Part shown: one piece after another, positions 33,994-41,467 of the stretch
Layout: each line of letters opens with the position of its first letter
How positions within the stretch are numbered: the first letter of the stretch is position 1
Source: Schlegelella_A sp038231215
GTDB taxonomy: Bacteria > Pseudomonadota > Gammaproteobacteria > Burkholderiales > Burkholderiaceae_C
Assembly: GCA_038231215.1 (NCBI GenBank)
Contig: JBBRLS010000008.1
Location: 38,878 to 102,877 of the forward strand
Length of the DNA: 64,000 bases
Reading direction: 5' to 3'
Position numbers and translations under genes: made by a program
The notes under the pieces: generated by a model
What the model saw: only the letters and a program-made list of their open reading frames with translations
Database searches by the model: none
Told to the model about the DNA's origin: nothing

Positions 33994-34002
33994 TGCGATA
34001 AT
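33994..34002 (+). promoter_or_regulatory. Possible extended -10 promoter for corA
   Basis: TGCGATAAT is a TGn-extended -10 element with a 5/6 hexamer, about 93 bp before the corA ATG. A poor -35 (TTCGGA, 33973-33978) lies 18 bp upstream. The rest of the hpf-corA intergenic region shows nothing else recognisable. Confidence 0.35.
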
Positions 34003-34094
34003 TTCGTCACCCCATCTCCCACTCGCGTCCTTGGACATCTTCTTGCCTGGGTGACTGTCCGCTTCGGCAGCGGATCCTGCTCGCCGGAGCGCAC

Positions 34095-35057
34095 ATGCTG
34101 AACGTGTTCACGCTGGCCAACGGCCGGCTGTTTCAGGAAGAGATCGAAAGCCACGCGGCGCTCGCCCACGTGCAGCCGGTCTGGGTCGACCTCGACGCGC
34201 CGACCGACGAGGAAAAGGGCTGGATCGTCGAGCGCTTCGGCCTCACCATCCCGAGCGACGCCGTCGACGACGACCTCGAGGAATCGGCCCGTTTCTACGA
34301 AGAAGACAGCGGCGAGCTGCACATCCGCTCCGACTTCCTCATCGACGACGGCGAGACGCCGCGCAACGTGCGTGTCGCCTTCATCCTGTTCCGCAACATC
34401 CTGTTTTCGGTGCATGCCGAGGACCTGCCGGTGTTTCGCCTGCTGCGCCTGCGCGCGCGCCGCATCCCGGCGCTGATCGAAGACGCGAAGGACGTGCTGC
34501 TCAAGCTCTACGACGCCGACGCCGAGTACTCGGCCGACGCGCTCGAGGGCATCTACGACCACCTCGAGGCAGTGAGCGCGCGAGTGCTGCGCCAGGACGT
34601 GAACGACCAGGCCGCCGGCGAGGCGCTCTCGGCGATCGCACGGGAAGAAGACCTGAACGGGCGCGTCCGCCGCAACGTCATGGACACGCGCCGCGCAGTC
34701 AGTTTCATGATGCGCAGTCGCATGCTGGGCGCCGAGCAGTTCGAGGAAGCGCGGCAGATCCTTCGCGACATCGACTCGCTCGACAGCCACTCGACCTTTC
34801 TCTTCGACAAGATCAACTTCCTGATGAATGCCACGGTCGGCTTCATCAACATCAACCAGAACAAGATCATCAAGATCTTCTCGGTGGCGAGCGTGGCGCT
34901 GCTGCCGCCGACGCTGATCGCCAGCATCTACGGCATGAACTTCAAGGGCATTCCGGAGCTCGAGTGGCAGTGGGGCTATCCGTTCGCCATCGGTCTGATG
35001 ATCGCCTCGGTGGCGGCGCCGTTCATCTACTTCCGGCGCAAGGGCTGGCTGCGCTAG
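34095..35057 (+). CDS. corA: CorA-family magnesium/cobalt transporter
   Basis: The protein is a pentameric inner-membrane divalent-cation channel of 320 aa. A large acidic cytosolic domain (about 1-255) includes a long helix around QFEEARQILRDIDSLDSHSTFLFDKINFL. It is followed by two C-terminal TM helices joined by the selectivity motif YGMNF, then IPELEWQWGYP, and a basic end RRKGWLR. It converges on the cfa-type gene with a 4-bp overlap of the two 3' ends. Confidence 0.94.
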   Translation: MLNVFTLANGRLFQEEIESHAALAHVQPVWVDLDAPTDEEKGWIVERFGLTIPSDAVDDDLEESARFYEEDSGELHIRSDFLIDDGETPRNVRVAFILFRNILFSVHAEDLPVFRLLRLRARRIPALIEDAKDVLLKLYDADAEYSADALEGIYDHLEAVSARVLRQDVNDQAAGEALSAIAREEDLNGRVRRNVMDTRRAVSFMMRSRMLGAEQFEEARQILRDIDSLDSHSTFLFDKINFLMNATVGFININQNKIIKIFSVASVALLPPTLIASIYGMNFKGIPELEWQWGYPFAIGLMIASVAAPFIYFRRKGWLR

Positions 35058-36277
35058 GCGCGGCGCAGGGTGAACTGAACGACGCTGGTGTTGCCGGCGG
35101 CAAACGCCGCTTCGCAGTAGGCGAGGTAGAACTCCCAGATGCGCATGAAGCGGGTGTCGAAGCCGAGTTCGTGCACGGCCAGTTCCGAGTGCAGGAATCG
35201 GTCTCGCCAACGGCGCAGGGTCTCCGCGTAGTCGAGCCCGAAGTCGAACTCGGCGACGACCTCGAGTCCCGCCGCCTCGGCCGCCTTGCGGAACTCCTTG
35301 CAGCTCGGCAGCAGGCCGCCCGGGAAGACGTACTGCTGGATGAAATCGGTTGATCGCACGTAGCGATCGAACAGGTCGTCATGGATCGTGATGCTCTGGA
35401 TGCAAGCCCGGCCGCCTGGCTTCAGGCGCGACGCGACGGTCTGGAAAAACACCGGCCAGTATTGGCGGCCGACCGCCTCGAACATCTCGATCGAGACGAT
35501 CGCGTCGAACGGCGCATCGTCGATGTCGCGATAGTCCTGCAGACGCAAGTCGCTTGCCAGGCCGGCCGCGGCCAGGCGGTTCCTGGCCCATTCGAGCTGC
35601 TCGGACGACAGCGTGACGCCGGTCACCGATGCATCGAGCTCGCGCGTCGCCAGCTCAGCCAAAGCGCCCCAACCGCAGCCGATCTCGAGCACGCGGTCGC
35701 CCGCCTTCACGCCGCACTCGCCGAGCGCGCGGCGCGTCTTGGCCCACTGCGCGTCGACGAGGTCGCGCGACCGGTCGCCTTCGAACCAGGCGCTGCTGTA
35801 GCTCATCGTCGGGTCGAGCCACAGGCGATAGAAGGCGTTGCCCAGGTCGTAGTGGGCGTGGATGTTTTTCCTCGAGCCACGCCGCGAATTGCGGTTGAAG
35901 AGATGGCGCGCGCGGTAGAGCAGCGAGCCCCACCAGCTACCGTAGATCGCCTTCTCGACGGCGTCGCGATTGGCGGTGAAGACCTCGAGCAGGGTGGCCA
36001 GGTCGGGCGTCGTCCAGTCGCCGGCGATATAGGTCTCGGCGAAGCCGATGTCGCCCGACTTGAGCGCCGCGGCGCAGGCGTTCCAGTTGCGCAGCGTGAT
36101 CGCCGCGCGCGGGCCGCCCGTCGCTTCACCGCCGAAGTGCGCCATCGTGCCGTCGGGCAGGCGTACGTCGAGCGAGCCGTAGCGCAGTTGGGCGAGCAGG
36201 CCGAAGATGGCGCGTGCCGCGGGCGGCGCGGAAGGGACGAGCGCGGGTTCGGAAGTGCGGGTCAGCGTGCTGCTCAT
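35054..36277 (-). CDS. Cyclopropane-fatty-acyl-phospholipid synthase family methyltransferase
   Basis: This SAM-dependent enzyme modifies unsaturated acyl chains of membrane phospholipids. The 407-aa protein has an N-terminal lipid-binding domain and a Rossmann core with VLEIGCGWGAL (SAM site). Family segments YDLGNAFYRLWLDPTMSYSSA, SIEMFEAVGRQYW and YVFPGGLLPS follow. It is the third gene of an operon with a FAD oxidoreductase and a DUF1365 protein. In other bacteria that context is linked to ECF-sigma/ChrR stress regulons and, in Rhodobacter, to furan fatty acids. A true cyclopropane product is therefore not certain. Confidence 0.88.
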   Translation of the reverse strand: MSSTLTRTSEPALVPSAPPAARAIFGLLAQLRYGSLDVRLPDGTMAHFGGEATGGPRAAITLRNWNACAAALKSGDIGFAETYIAGDWTTPDLATLLEVFTANRDAVEKAIYGSWWGSLLYRARHLFNRNSRRGSRKNIHAHYDLGNAFYRLWLDPTMSYSSAWFEGDRSRDLVDAQWAKTRRALGECGVKAGDRVLEIGCGWGALAELATRELDASVTGVTLSSEQLEWARNRLAAAGLASDLRLQDYRDIDDAPFDAIVSIEMFEAVGRQYWPVFFQTVASRLKPGGRACIQSITIHDDLFDRYVRSTDFIQQYVFPGGLLPSCKEFRKAAEAAGLEVVAEFDFGLDYAETLRRWRDRFLHSELAVHELGFDTRFMRIWEFYLAYCEAAFAAGNTSVVQFTLRRA

Positions 36278-36297
36278 GGATCGGGTGCTCGAAGGTC

Positions 36298-37098
36298 TCA
36301 GCGGGTGACGAAGGATCGCGGTGCTGCGGGCTTGCGAAGAAGGGGCACGTGCTTGGCCCAGAGTTTCAGCGCCTGCCAGTGAATGCGGGCGACGACGCCT
36401 AGCGTCATCAGTGGTACGTAAAAGAACGCCGTGCGGATGCGACCGTGGGTCAGCGGCTCGAGCGCACCCGAGATGCTGGTCTGCAGGAGGACGACGCCGG
36501 CCGCGTCGTGGTGGTCGATCCGTGCCACCGTTCTGGCGCGGGCAACAGGGGCCGTGCCGCCCGTCGGGACCAGGTCGGTGCGCAGGAAGCGGAAGCGATA
36601 GTCGCCCGCGACGGCGCAAAACGGGGAGACGTGAAAGTCCTTGGCGGCGCGCACCTCCCGGCCGAATGCAAGGTCGGGGCCAGCAAGCAGGTAGCAGTGC
36701 CGTTCGCCGAAGGTGTTGTTGACCTCGACGACGACTGCCGCCAGCGACTCGTCAAGGCGATGGCAATACCAGAAGCTGACCGGCTTGAAGGTGAAGCCGA
36801 GCACGCGCGGATAGCAGTGCAGCCAAACCTCGCCGGTCGCATCGCGGATACTTTCGCCAGCGAGCAGTTCGTCGAGCCAGGCGAGGCTGTCGGCGCGCCC
36901 ATCGCCGTGGTCGGCGTCGTGAAAGCTGAGCAGGCCGAAGCGGTTGCGCTTCAGGGCTGGCACCGGTTGCGTGCGCAGCCGCCGCATTGGCAGGAGCAGG
37001 AAGTAGGTCGGGTAGGCGAAGGCGTTCGGCACGGGCCGCAGGCGCCGATGCCGGACCTCGCCGATGCCGAGCAGCGGCCCTGCGAGGAGGGCCGTCAT
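36298..37098 (-). CDS. DUF1365 family protein
   Basis: This 266-aa protein belongs to the DUF1365 family, whose members lie between a FAD-dependent amine-oxidase-like gene and a cfa-like gene in many proteobacteria. Visible features are an N-terminal GEVRHRRLRPVPNAFAYPTYFLLLPM, the core segments RFGLLSFHDADHGDG, NPVSFWYCH-like FKPVSFWYCHRLD and NNTFGERHCYLLA, and a C-terminal hydrophobic stretch. There is no signal peptide. Its start overlaps the preceding gene by 4 bp. Biochemical function is unproven; a role in lipid modification is inferred from context. Confidence 0.87.
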   Translation of the reverse strand: MTALLAGPLLGIGEVRHRRLRPVPNAFAYPTYFLLLPMRRLRTQPVPALKRNRFGLLSFHDADHGDGRADSLAWLDELLAGESIRDATGEVWLHCYPRVLGFTFKPVSFWYCHRLDESLAAVVVEVNNTFGERHCYLLAGPDLAFGREVRAAKDFHVSPFCAVAGDYRFRFLRTDLVPTGGTAPVARARTVARIDHHDAAGVVLLQTSISGALEPLTHGRIRTAFFYVPLMTLGVVARIHWQALKLWAKHVPLLRKPAAPRSFVTR

Positions 37099-38426
37099 GC
37101 TGCGACCGCCGCCGACGCTGACGACGTGCCCGTGGCCGCCGATCGGCCGACGATGCGCTCGGCGACGGAGAGACCCGAGGCCAACCCGTCCTCGTGGAAT
37201 CCATAGCGCGTCCAGGCGCCGCAGAACCAGGTGGCACGCTGGCCTTGCAGGGCCGGCAGTCTTTCCTGGGCCGCGACCGCCGCGCGATCGAAAACCGGAT
37301 GCGCGTATTCGAACTCACTGTGCACTGTCCCGGCGGCGGGTTCACGAAGCGGGTTGAGCGAGACGATCACCGGCGTGGTGAAGGGCACAGGCTGCAGTCG
37401 ATTGATGAGGTAGTGCAGGCAAACCGACGCGCCTTCGCGATCGGCACTCGTCGCGCGCTCGTAGTTCCAGGCCGCCCAGACGCGCCGCCGCCGCGGCAGC
37501 ACGCCGGCGTCTGTATGCAGGACGGCGCGATTGGCGTGGTACCGGATAGCGCCCAGCACCTCGCGTTCCGCGTCGCTCGGATCGGCGAGCAGCGCGAGCG
37601 ACTGGTCGCTGTGACAGGCCATGACGACGGCGTCGAAGCGCTCGGTTCCATGGTCGGTCGACACCTCGGCGCCTCCCGCGGCAAGGCGGTGGATGCGGCG
37701 GACGGGGGTCTCCAGTCGGGCGTCGGGGATCGCTTCCAGCATTCGGGCCACGTAGTTCCTTGCCCCGCCGCGCACCGTGCGCCAGGGTGGCCGGCCGGTG
37801 ACCTGGAGCAGGCCGTGGTTGTGGCAGAAACGGATCAGCGTCGCAATCGGGAAACGCAGCATCTGTTCGGTGGGACACGACCAGATGCAGCCGATCATGG
37901 GCAGGAAATACCAGTCTCGAAACGCGTCGGAGAAACGGTGCGCGACCAGAAAGTCGCCGATCGGCTGGTCGAGCGAGGCCAGTCCTGCGGCGGTCTCGTC
38001 GCGGGCCAGCGCCGTCGTCAGCCGGTTGAAGCGCAACAGGTCGGCAAGCATGCGCCAGAACGCCGGCCGTGCCAGGTTGGCGCGCTGCGCGAACACGGCG
38101 TCGAGATTGCAGCCGCTCCATTCGAGGCGGCCCGAATCGGCCTGCACCGAGAACGACATTTCCGAGGGCGCCGTCTCGATGCCCAACTCGGCGAACAGGC
38201 GGATCAGCTTCGGGTAGGTCTTGTCGTTGAAGACGAGAAAGCCGGTGTCGACGCCGTGCGTGACGCCGTCCAGCGTCAGGTCGACGGTGTGGGTGTGGCC
38301 GCCGAACCAGTCGGCAGCCTCGAACAGGGTGACCTGGCCAATCGCGGCGAGACCTCGCGCCGCGGCCAGCCCGGCGATCCCCGAGCCGATGACGGCGAAG
38401 CGCTTCACGTGGGTTCGCACCGACAA
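37095..38426 (-). CDS. FAD-dependent oxidoreductase, amine-oxidase/desaturase-like
   Basis: The 443-aa flavoprotein starts with a perfect dinucleotide motif, FAVIGSGIAGLAAARGL, followed by LFEAADWFGGHTHTV. The C-terminal FAD segment is WFCGAWTRYGFHEDGLASGLSVAERI. This is the NAD(P)/FAD protein that accompanies DUF1365 and Cfa homologues. The Rhodobacter counterpart described in furan fatty acid synthesis is a fatty-acyl desaturase, but amine-oxidase-like chemistry cannot be excluded. It is the first gene of the three-gene operon; a candidate ECF-type promoter lies about 180 bp upstream. Confidence 0.87.
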   Translation of the reverse strand: MSVRTHVKRFAVIGSGIAGLAAARGLAAIGQVTLFEAADWFGGHTHTVDLTLDGVTHGVDTGFLVFNDKTYPKLIRLFAELGIETAPSEMSFSVQADSGRLEWSGCNLDAVFAQRANLARPAFWRMLADLLRFNRLTTALARDETAAGLASLDQPIGDFLVAHRFSDAFRDWYFLPMIGCIWSCPTEQMLRFPIATLIRFCHNHGLLQVTGRPPWRTVRGGARNYVARMLEAIPDARLETPVRRIHRLAAGGAEVSTDHGTERFDAVVMACHSDQSLALLADPSDAEREVLGAIRYHANRAVLHTDAGVLPRRRRVWAAWNYERATSADREGASVCLHYLINRLQPVPFTTPVIVSLNPLREPAAGTVHSEFEYAHPVFDRAAVAAQERLPALQGQRATWFCGAWTRYGFHEDGLASGLSVAERIVGRSAATGTSSASAAVAA

Positions 38427-38460
38427 CGGGAAGGCCTGCGGAGGCTGGCGATTTGGCGGC

Positions 38461-38483
38461 GCGGGCCGCCTAGGGCGGCCCGC
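38461..38483. repeat. 10-bp perfect inverted repeat (GC hairpin)
   Basis: Arms GCGGGCCGCC (38461-38470) and GGCGGCCCGC (38474-38483) flank a 3-nt loop. It lies 35 bp before the start codon of the FAD oxidoreductase, in what would be its leader RNA, where so stable a hairpin should hinder translation or transcription. Confidence 0.5.
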
Positions 38484-38509
38484 TCACCGTGTAGAAATGT
38501 CGCCGAGCG

Positions 38510-38559
38510 CCCCCGGGGGAACGAGGGAGGGAGGAGGGAGGAGGAGAACCCCCCGGGGG
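38510..38559. repeat. Purine tract flanked by two identical CCCCCGGGGG palindromes
   Basis: CCCCCGGGGG occurs at 38510-38519 and again at 38550-38559. Between them 38523-38548 is purely purine (GGGA/GGA units). In the minus-strand transcript this becomes a C/U-only stretch bracketed by two palindromes. The rest of the 382-bp gap between the FAD gene and the ferritin-like gene holds the hairpin at 38461, an ECF-like promoter and otherwise nothing I recognise. Confidence 0.5.
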
Positions 38560-38605
38560 TTTCAGCCGGCGTGGCCGGCCGGCTCCGCGACGGAAACCGA
38601 GCCCA

Positions 38606-38633
38606 TATGACGCCCGTGCGCGCCGAGAGTTCC
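38606..38633 (-). promoter_or_regulatory. Candidate ECF-sigma promoter for the FAD-DUF1365-cfa operon
   Basis: The minus strand reads GGAACT (38633-38628), 16 nt, then GTCATA (38611-38606). This fits the GGAAC / GTC pattern of extracytoplasmic-function sigma factors. The predicted leader of about 170 nt would contain the palindromes and pyrimidine tract. Homologous operons elsewhere are ECF-controlled, but no sigma/anti-sigma pair is in the window. Confidence 0.4.
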
Positions 38634-38808
38634 CGCGACGTTTCGAAATCTCTTGTCCTTGCCATTTCTTTTCCCACCACTTCGGTACGCGCGCTCGACG
38701 GCGCCGGATGCGCCGGGGTTGAATCCGCCCCGCCCTGCCGCACGTAGAAGCTTGGCAACAAGCTGTCATCGGCCAGCGACTAAACTCGGCTGACCGGTAA
38801 AACCCCCG

Positions 38809-39702
38809 ATGATCTACCCCGAACTCTTCAAGCAGCTCGAAGCGGTCCGATGGAACATGGACCGGGATATCCCTTGGGCCCAGTTCGACGCCAGCCTCCT
38901 CTCCGAGGAGCAGGCGCAGACCGTCAAGATGAACGCCATCACGGAATGGGCGGCGCTCCCGGCGACCGAGATGTTCCTGCGCGACAACCGCGACGACAGC
39001 GACTTTTCCGCATTCATGAGCGTCTGGTTCTTCGAAGAGCAAAAGCATTCTCTCGTCCTCATGGAGTATCTGCGGCGCTTCCGGCCCGATCTCGTGCCGA
39101 CCGAGGCCGAGCTTCACGAGGTGCGCTTCGACTTCGACCCCGCCCCCAAGCTCGAGACGCTGATGCTGCACTTCTGCGGCGAGATCCGCCTCAACCACTG
39201 GTATCGGCGCGCCGCCGAGTGGCACAACGAGCCGGTCATCAAGGCGATCTACGAGACGCTCGCCCGTGACGAGGCGCGCCACGGCGGCGCCTACCTGCGT
39301 TACATGAAGAAGGCAATGCAGAAGTTCGGCGACGAGGCACGCGCCGCCTTTGCCAAGGTCGGCGTGCTGATGGCGAGTGCGCGTCGTACCGCGCAGGCCC
39401 TGCACCCGACCAACCTGCACGTCAACACCAGCCTGTTCCCGCGCGATACGGTGCAAAGCCGCCTGCCCGACCCGAAATGGCTCGAGGCGTGGCTCGACAC
39501 GCAGATCCAGTTCGATTCGGTCTGGGAAGGCAAGGTCGTCGAGCGCATCCTGCACAACCTGAGCCTGCTGATGGAGCGGAGCTTCGTCAGCGTGCAGGAG
39601 CTGAACCGGTATCGCAAGGAGCTGACCGCCAAGGTCGCCGCTGCGGCGGCGACGGCCGCAGCCAGCGTCGCTCCGGCTTCGCCCGGCGCCAAGCCGGCGT
39701 GA
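38809..39702 (+). CDS. Ferritin-like di-iron protein (acyl-ACP desaturase-like fold)
   Basis: The 297-aa helical protein has a full set of carboxylate-bridged di-iron ligands: Glu46 (AITEW), Glu77 and His80 (FEEQKH), Glu125 (CGEIRLNHWY), Glu155 and His158 (DEARHGG). Two ExxH motifs on separate helices are the hallmark of desaturase/oxygenase-type ferritin-like proteins rather than iron storage. There is no signal peptide; the C-terminus is an Ala-rich tail. It is divergent from the FAD-DUF1365-cfa operon, so an O2-dependent step on fatty acids is an attractive inference. Substrate unknown. Confidence 0.84.
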   Translation: MIYPELFKQLEAVRWNMDRDIPWAQFDASLLSEEQAQTVKMNAITEWAALPATEMFLRDNRDDSDFSAFMSVWFFEEQKHSLVLMEYLRRFRPDLVPTEAELHEVRFDFDPAPKLETLMLHFCGEIRLNHWYRRAAEWHNEPVIKAIYETLARDEARHGGAYLRYMKKAMQKFGDEARAAFAKVGVLMASARRTAQALHPTNLHVNTSLFPRDTVQSRLPDPKWLEAWLDTQIQFDSVWEGKVVERILHNLSLLMERSFVSVQELNRYRKELTAKVAAAAATAAASVAPASPGAKPA

Positions 39703-39729
39703 TCGCCGGGCCGGGCTGAAGCGCCGGCC

Positions 39730-40383
39730 TCAGGCTTTTGCAGCCTGCTTGGCCTGAACGGCCTTGCGATCGGCCGTCACCTTCTGCGCGCTCGGCCGCT
39801 CGCCGACGAGTTGCGCGTAGGGTTTCCAGTCAACACCTCCTGCGGCCAACAGGTCCTCGCCGAAGACCGCCTTGGTCGCCATCGAGACGATCGGTAGGGC
39901 GCACCAGGCCGAGCAGTCGGCGAGCGTGAAGGTCTCGCCCGCGACGTAGGGGGCGAAGCGCGCGAGGCGCTTGAAAGCGGCGATGTTCTTCTCGAGCGCG
40001 CTCCGGATGCGCGCCGCGTTGCCTTCGCTCAGGCTTCCGCCGAAAAAGGCTTTCGGGTAGAGATCGCGGGCGACCAGTTCGAGGTGGAGATCGATGAAGA
40101 TCGCGAGCTCGCGCACCTTGGCCGCCGCGAACGCATCGGCTGGAAGGAGCGGCGGGTTCGGGTAGGCGGCCTCGATGTATTCGAGGATCGCCTGGCTTTC
40201 GCAAAGCGGGCCGGCGTCGGTGCGGATGAAGGGGATCTTGGCCAGTGGCGAAGCGGCCAGCACGTCCTCGGTGCTCGCGCCCGTGGCGCAGTATTCCTCG
40301 CTGAAGGGCAGGCCTTTTTCGAGCAAGGCGAGCTTGACCTTGTTGAAGTAGTTCGAGAACGCGAATCCGCAAAGCACGAGCAT
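39730..40383 (-). CDS. Glutathione S-transferase family protein
   Basis: The 217-aa protein has an N-terminal thioredoxin-like domain (LVLCGFAFSNYFNKVKLALLEKGLPF, with a Ser in the catalytic position region) and the glutathione-binding segment KIPFIRTDAGPLCESQAILEYIE. An all-helical C-terminal domain (about 90-217) contains the capping-box-like FTLADCSAWCALP. Substrate cannot be predicted. Its start codon overlaps the divergent rfaE2 ATG within a single CATG. Confidence 0.9.
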   Translation of the reverse strand: MLVLCGFAFSNYFNKVKLALLEKGLPFSEEYCATGASTEDVLAASPLAKIPFIRTDAGPLCESQAILEYIEAAYPNPPLLPADAFAAAKVRELAIFIDLHLELVARDLYPKAFFGGSLSEGNAARIRSALEKNIAAFKRLARFAPYVAGETFTLADCSAWCALPIVSMATKAVFGEDLLAAGGVDWKPYAQLVGERPSAQKVTADRKAVQAKQAAKA

Positions 40384-40921
40384 GAGAGCCTCCGGGGTGT
40401 CTTCGAGCGAAGTCTACGACCCGCCGCAAGGCGACAATCCGGGCGTGCTGCCCGCCTTCGTCGCCAAGCTCTGCCCGCGTGCCGAACTGCAGCCGCGGCT
40501 GGCCGACCTGGGCCGGCCGATCGTTTTCACGAACGGCGTGTTCGACATCGTGCACCGTGGCCACGTCACCTACCTGGCCCAGGCACGTGCGCTCGGCGCC
40601 AGCCTGGTCGTCGGCCTCAACAGCGACGCTTCGGCGCGCGGCCTCGGCAAGGCGCCGGGTCGGCCGCTCAACCACGAAGGCGACCGCGCGACGGTGCTCG
40701 CCGCGCTCGAAAGCGTGAGTCTGGTGACGCTGTTCGACGAAGCGACGCCGATCGAATTGCTGAAGCTCGTGCGGCCCGATCTCTATGTCAAGGGCGGCGA
40801 CTACGACGTCGAAACTCTCGGCGAGACGATGCTCGTGCGCGGCTGGGGCGGCGAGGCAAGGGCGCTGCCTTTCGTCGATGGCTATTCGACGACGGCGCTG
40901 GTCGAGCGGATCAGGCGCTGA
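40382..40921 (+). CDS. rfaE2: D-glycero-beta-D-manno-heptose 1-phosphate adenylyltransferase
   Basis: The enzyme makes ADP-heptose, the precursor of the LPS inner core. It is the stand-alone nucleotidyltransferase half of HldE, common in betaproteobacteria. The core starts VFTNGVFDIVHRGHVTYLAQA (HxGH motif), with GLNSDASARGLGK and VKGGDYDVETL further on. Two starts are possible: the ATG at 40382 (179 aa) or a GTG at 40445 (158 aa, nearer the family length). A GACAAT seven bases before that GTG could be a -10 box of a promoter inside the longer frame, which would argue against using the GTG from that promoter. Confidence 0.91.
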   Translation: MRASGVSSSEVYDPPQGDNPGVLPAFVAKLCPRAELQPRLADLGRPIVFTNGVFDIVHRGHVTYLAQARALGASLVVGLNSDASARGLGKAPGRPLNHEGDRATVLAALESVSLVTLFDEATPIELLKLVRPDLYVKGGDYDVETLGETMLVRGWGGEARALPFVDGYSTTALVERIRR

Positions 40922-40930
40922 GGCCGGCTT

Positions 40931-41467
40931 TCAACCGCTCGCGCCGAAGTCCAGCGAATCGGGCTTGATGCCGTGGCGTTCGCGCTGCCGGCGCGCCGGA
41001 AAGACGATCTCCCGCTCGACCCAGTGACGAAATCTCGCGGTGGCGGGGGCCCGCTCCTTCGACAGATGAGCAAGCAACGCCTCGTCGCACACGTACAGCT
41101 CGGGCGGCCGACCGTGCAGGCTCCAGCCATGCGGATAGGTGACCCTCAGGGCGGTGTCGCTGGCCGTGAAACCAGCGACGACACGGACGTCGGCGAGGCG
41201 GATCCAGCGCCGGTGGTCGGCATCCTCGACGACGCGAACCGGCCGGCCCTTGAAGACGAAGTGCCGGCCTTCGAGCTCGCGCCAGTTGGCACGCCGCATC
41301 TCGTGCCAGATGGCGATCGTCAGCTCCATCAGCGGTCGCGCCAGGACGATGCCGACGACGCCGGCCATGAGCAGGAGGCCCGCGCCGAAGCCGAGTCGCC
41401 ACAGCCCCCAGGTTGCCGCGGCGCATAGCGCCAGGCGAATCGCAATCGTCAGGAGGATCTCCGTCAC
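40931..41467 (-). CDS. Conserved-type membrane protein of unknown function
   Basis: The 178-aa product begins with two hydrophobic helices (about residues 3-24 and 27-48). A soluble C-terminal part of about 125 residues follows, rich in Arg, His and Trp, with segments GRHFVFKGRPVRVVEDADHRRWI and RFRHWVEREIVFPARRQRERHG. No catalytic motif or named domain is evident. A GTG start at 41467 overlaps the EamA gene stop by 4 bp, so it is the last gene of glnE-rhombosortase-eamA. I cannot assign a function. Confidence 0.75.
   Translation of the reverse strand: MTEILLTIAIRLALCAAATWGLWRLGFGAGLLLMAGVVGIVLARPLMELTIAIWHEMRRANWRELEGRHFVFKGRPVRVVEDADHRRWIRLADVRVVAGFTASDTALRVTYPHGWSLHGRPPELYVCDEALLAHLSKERAPATARFRHWVEREIVFPARRQRERHGIKPDSLDFGASG

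Noticed and set aside
38405..38761. A 118-aa minus-strand frame upstream of the FAD oxidoreductase
   Set aside because: It runs through the GC palindromes and the purine tract and overlaps the FAD gene; it does not resemble a sigma or anti-sigma factor.
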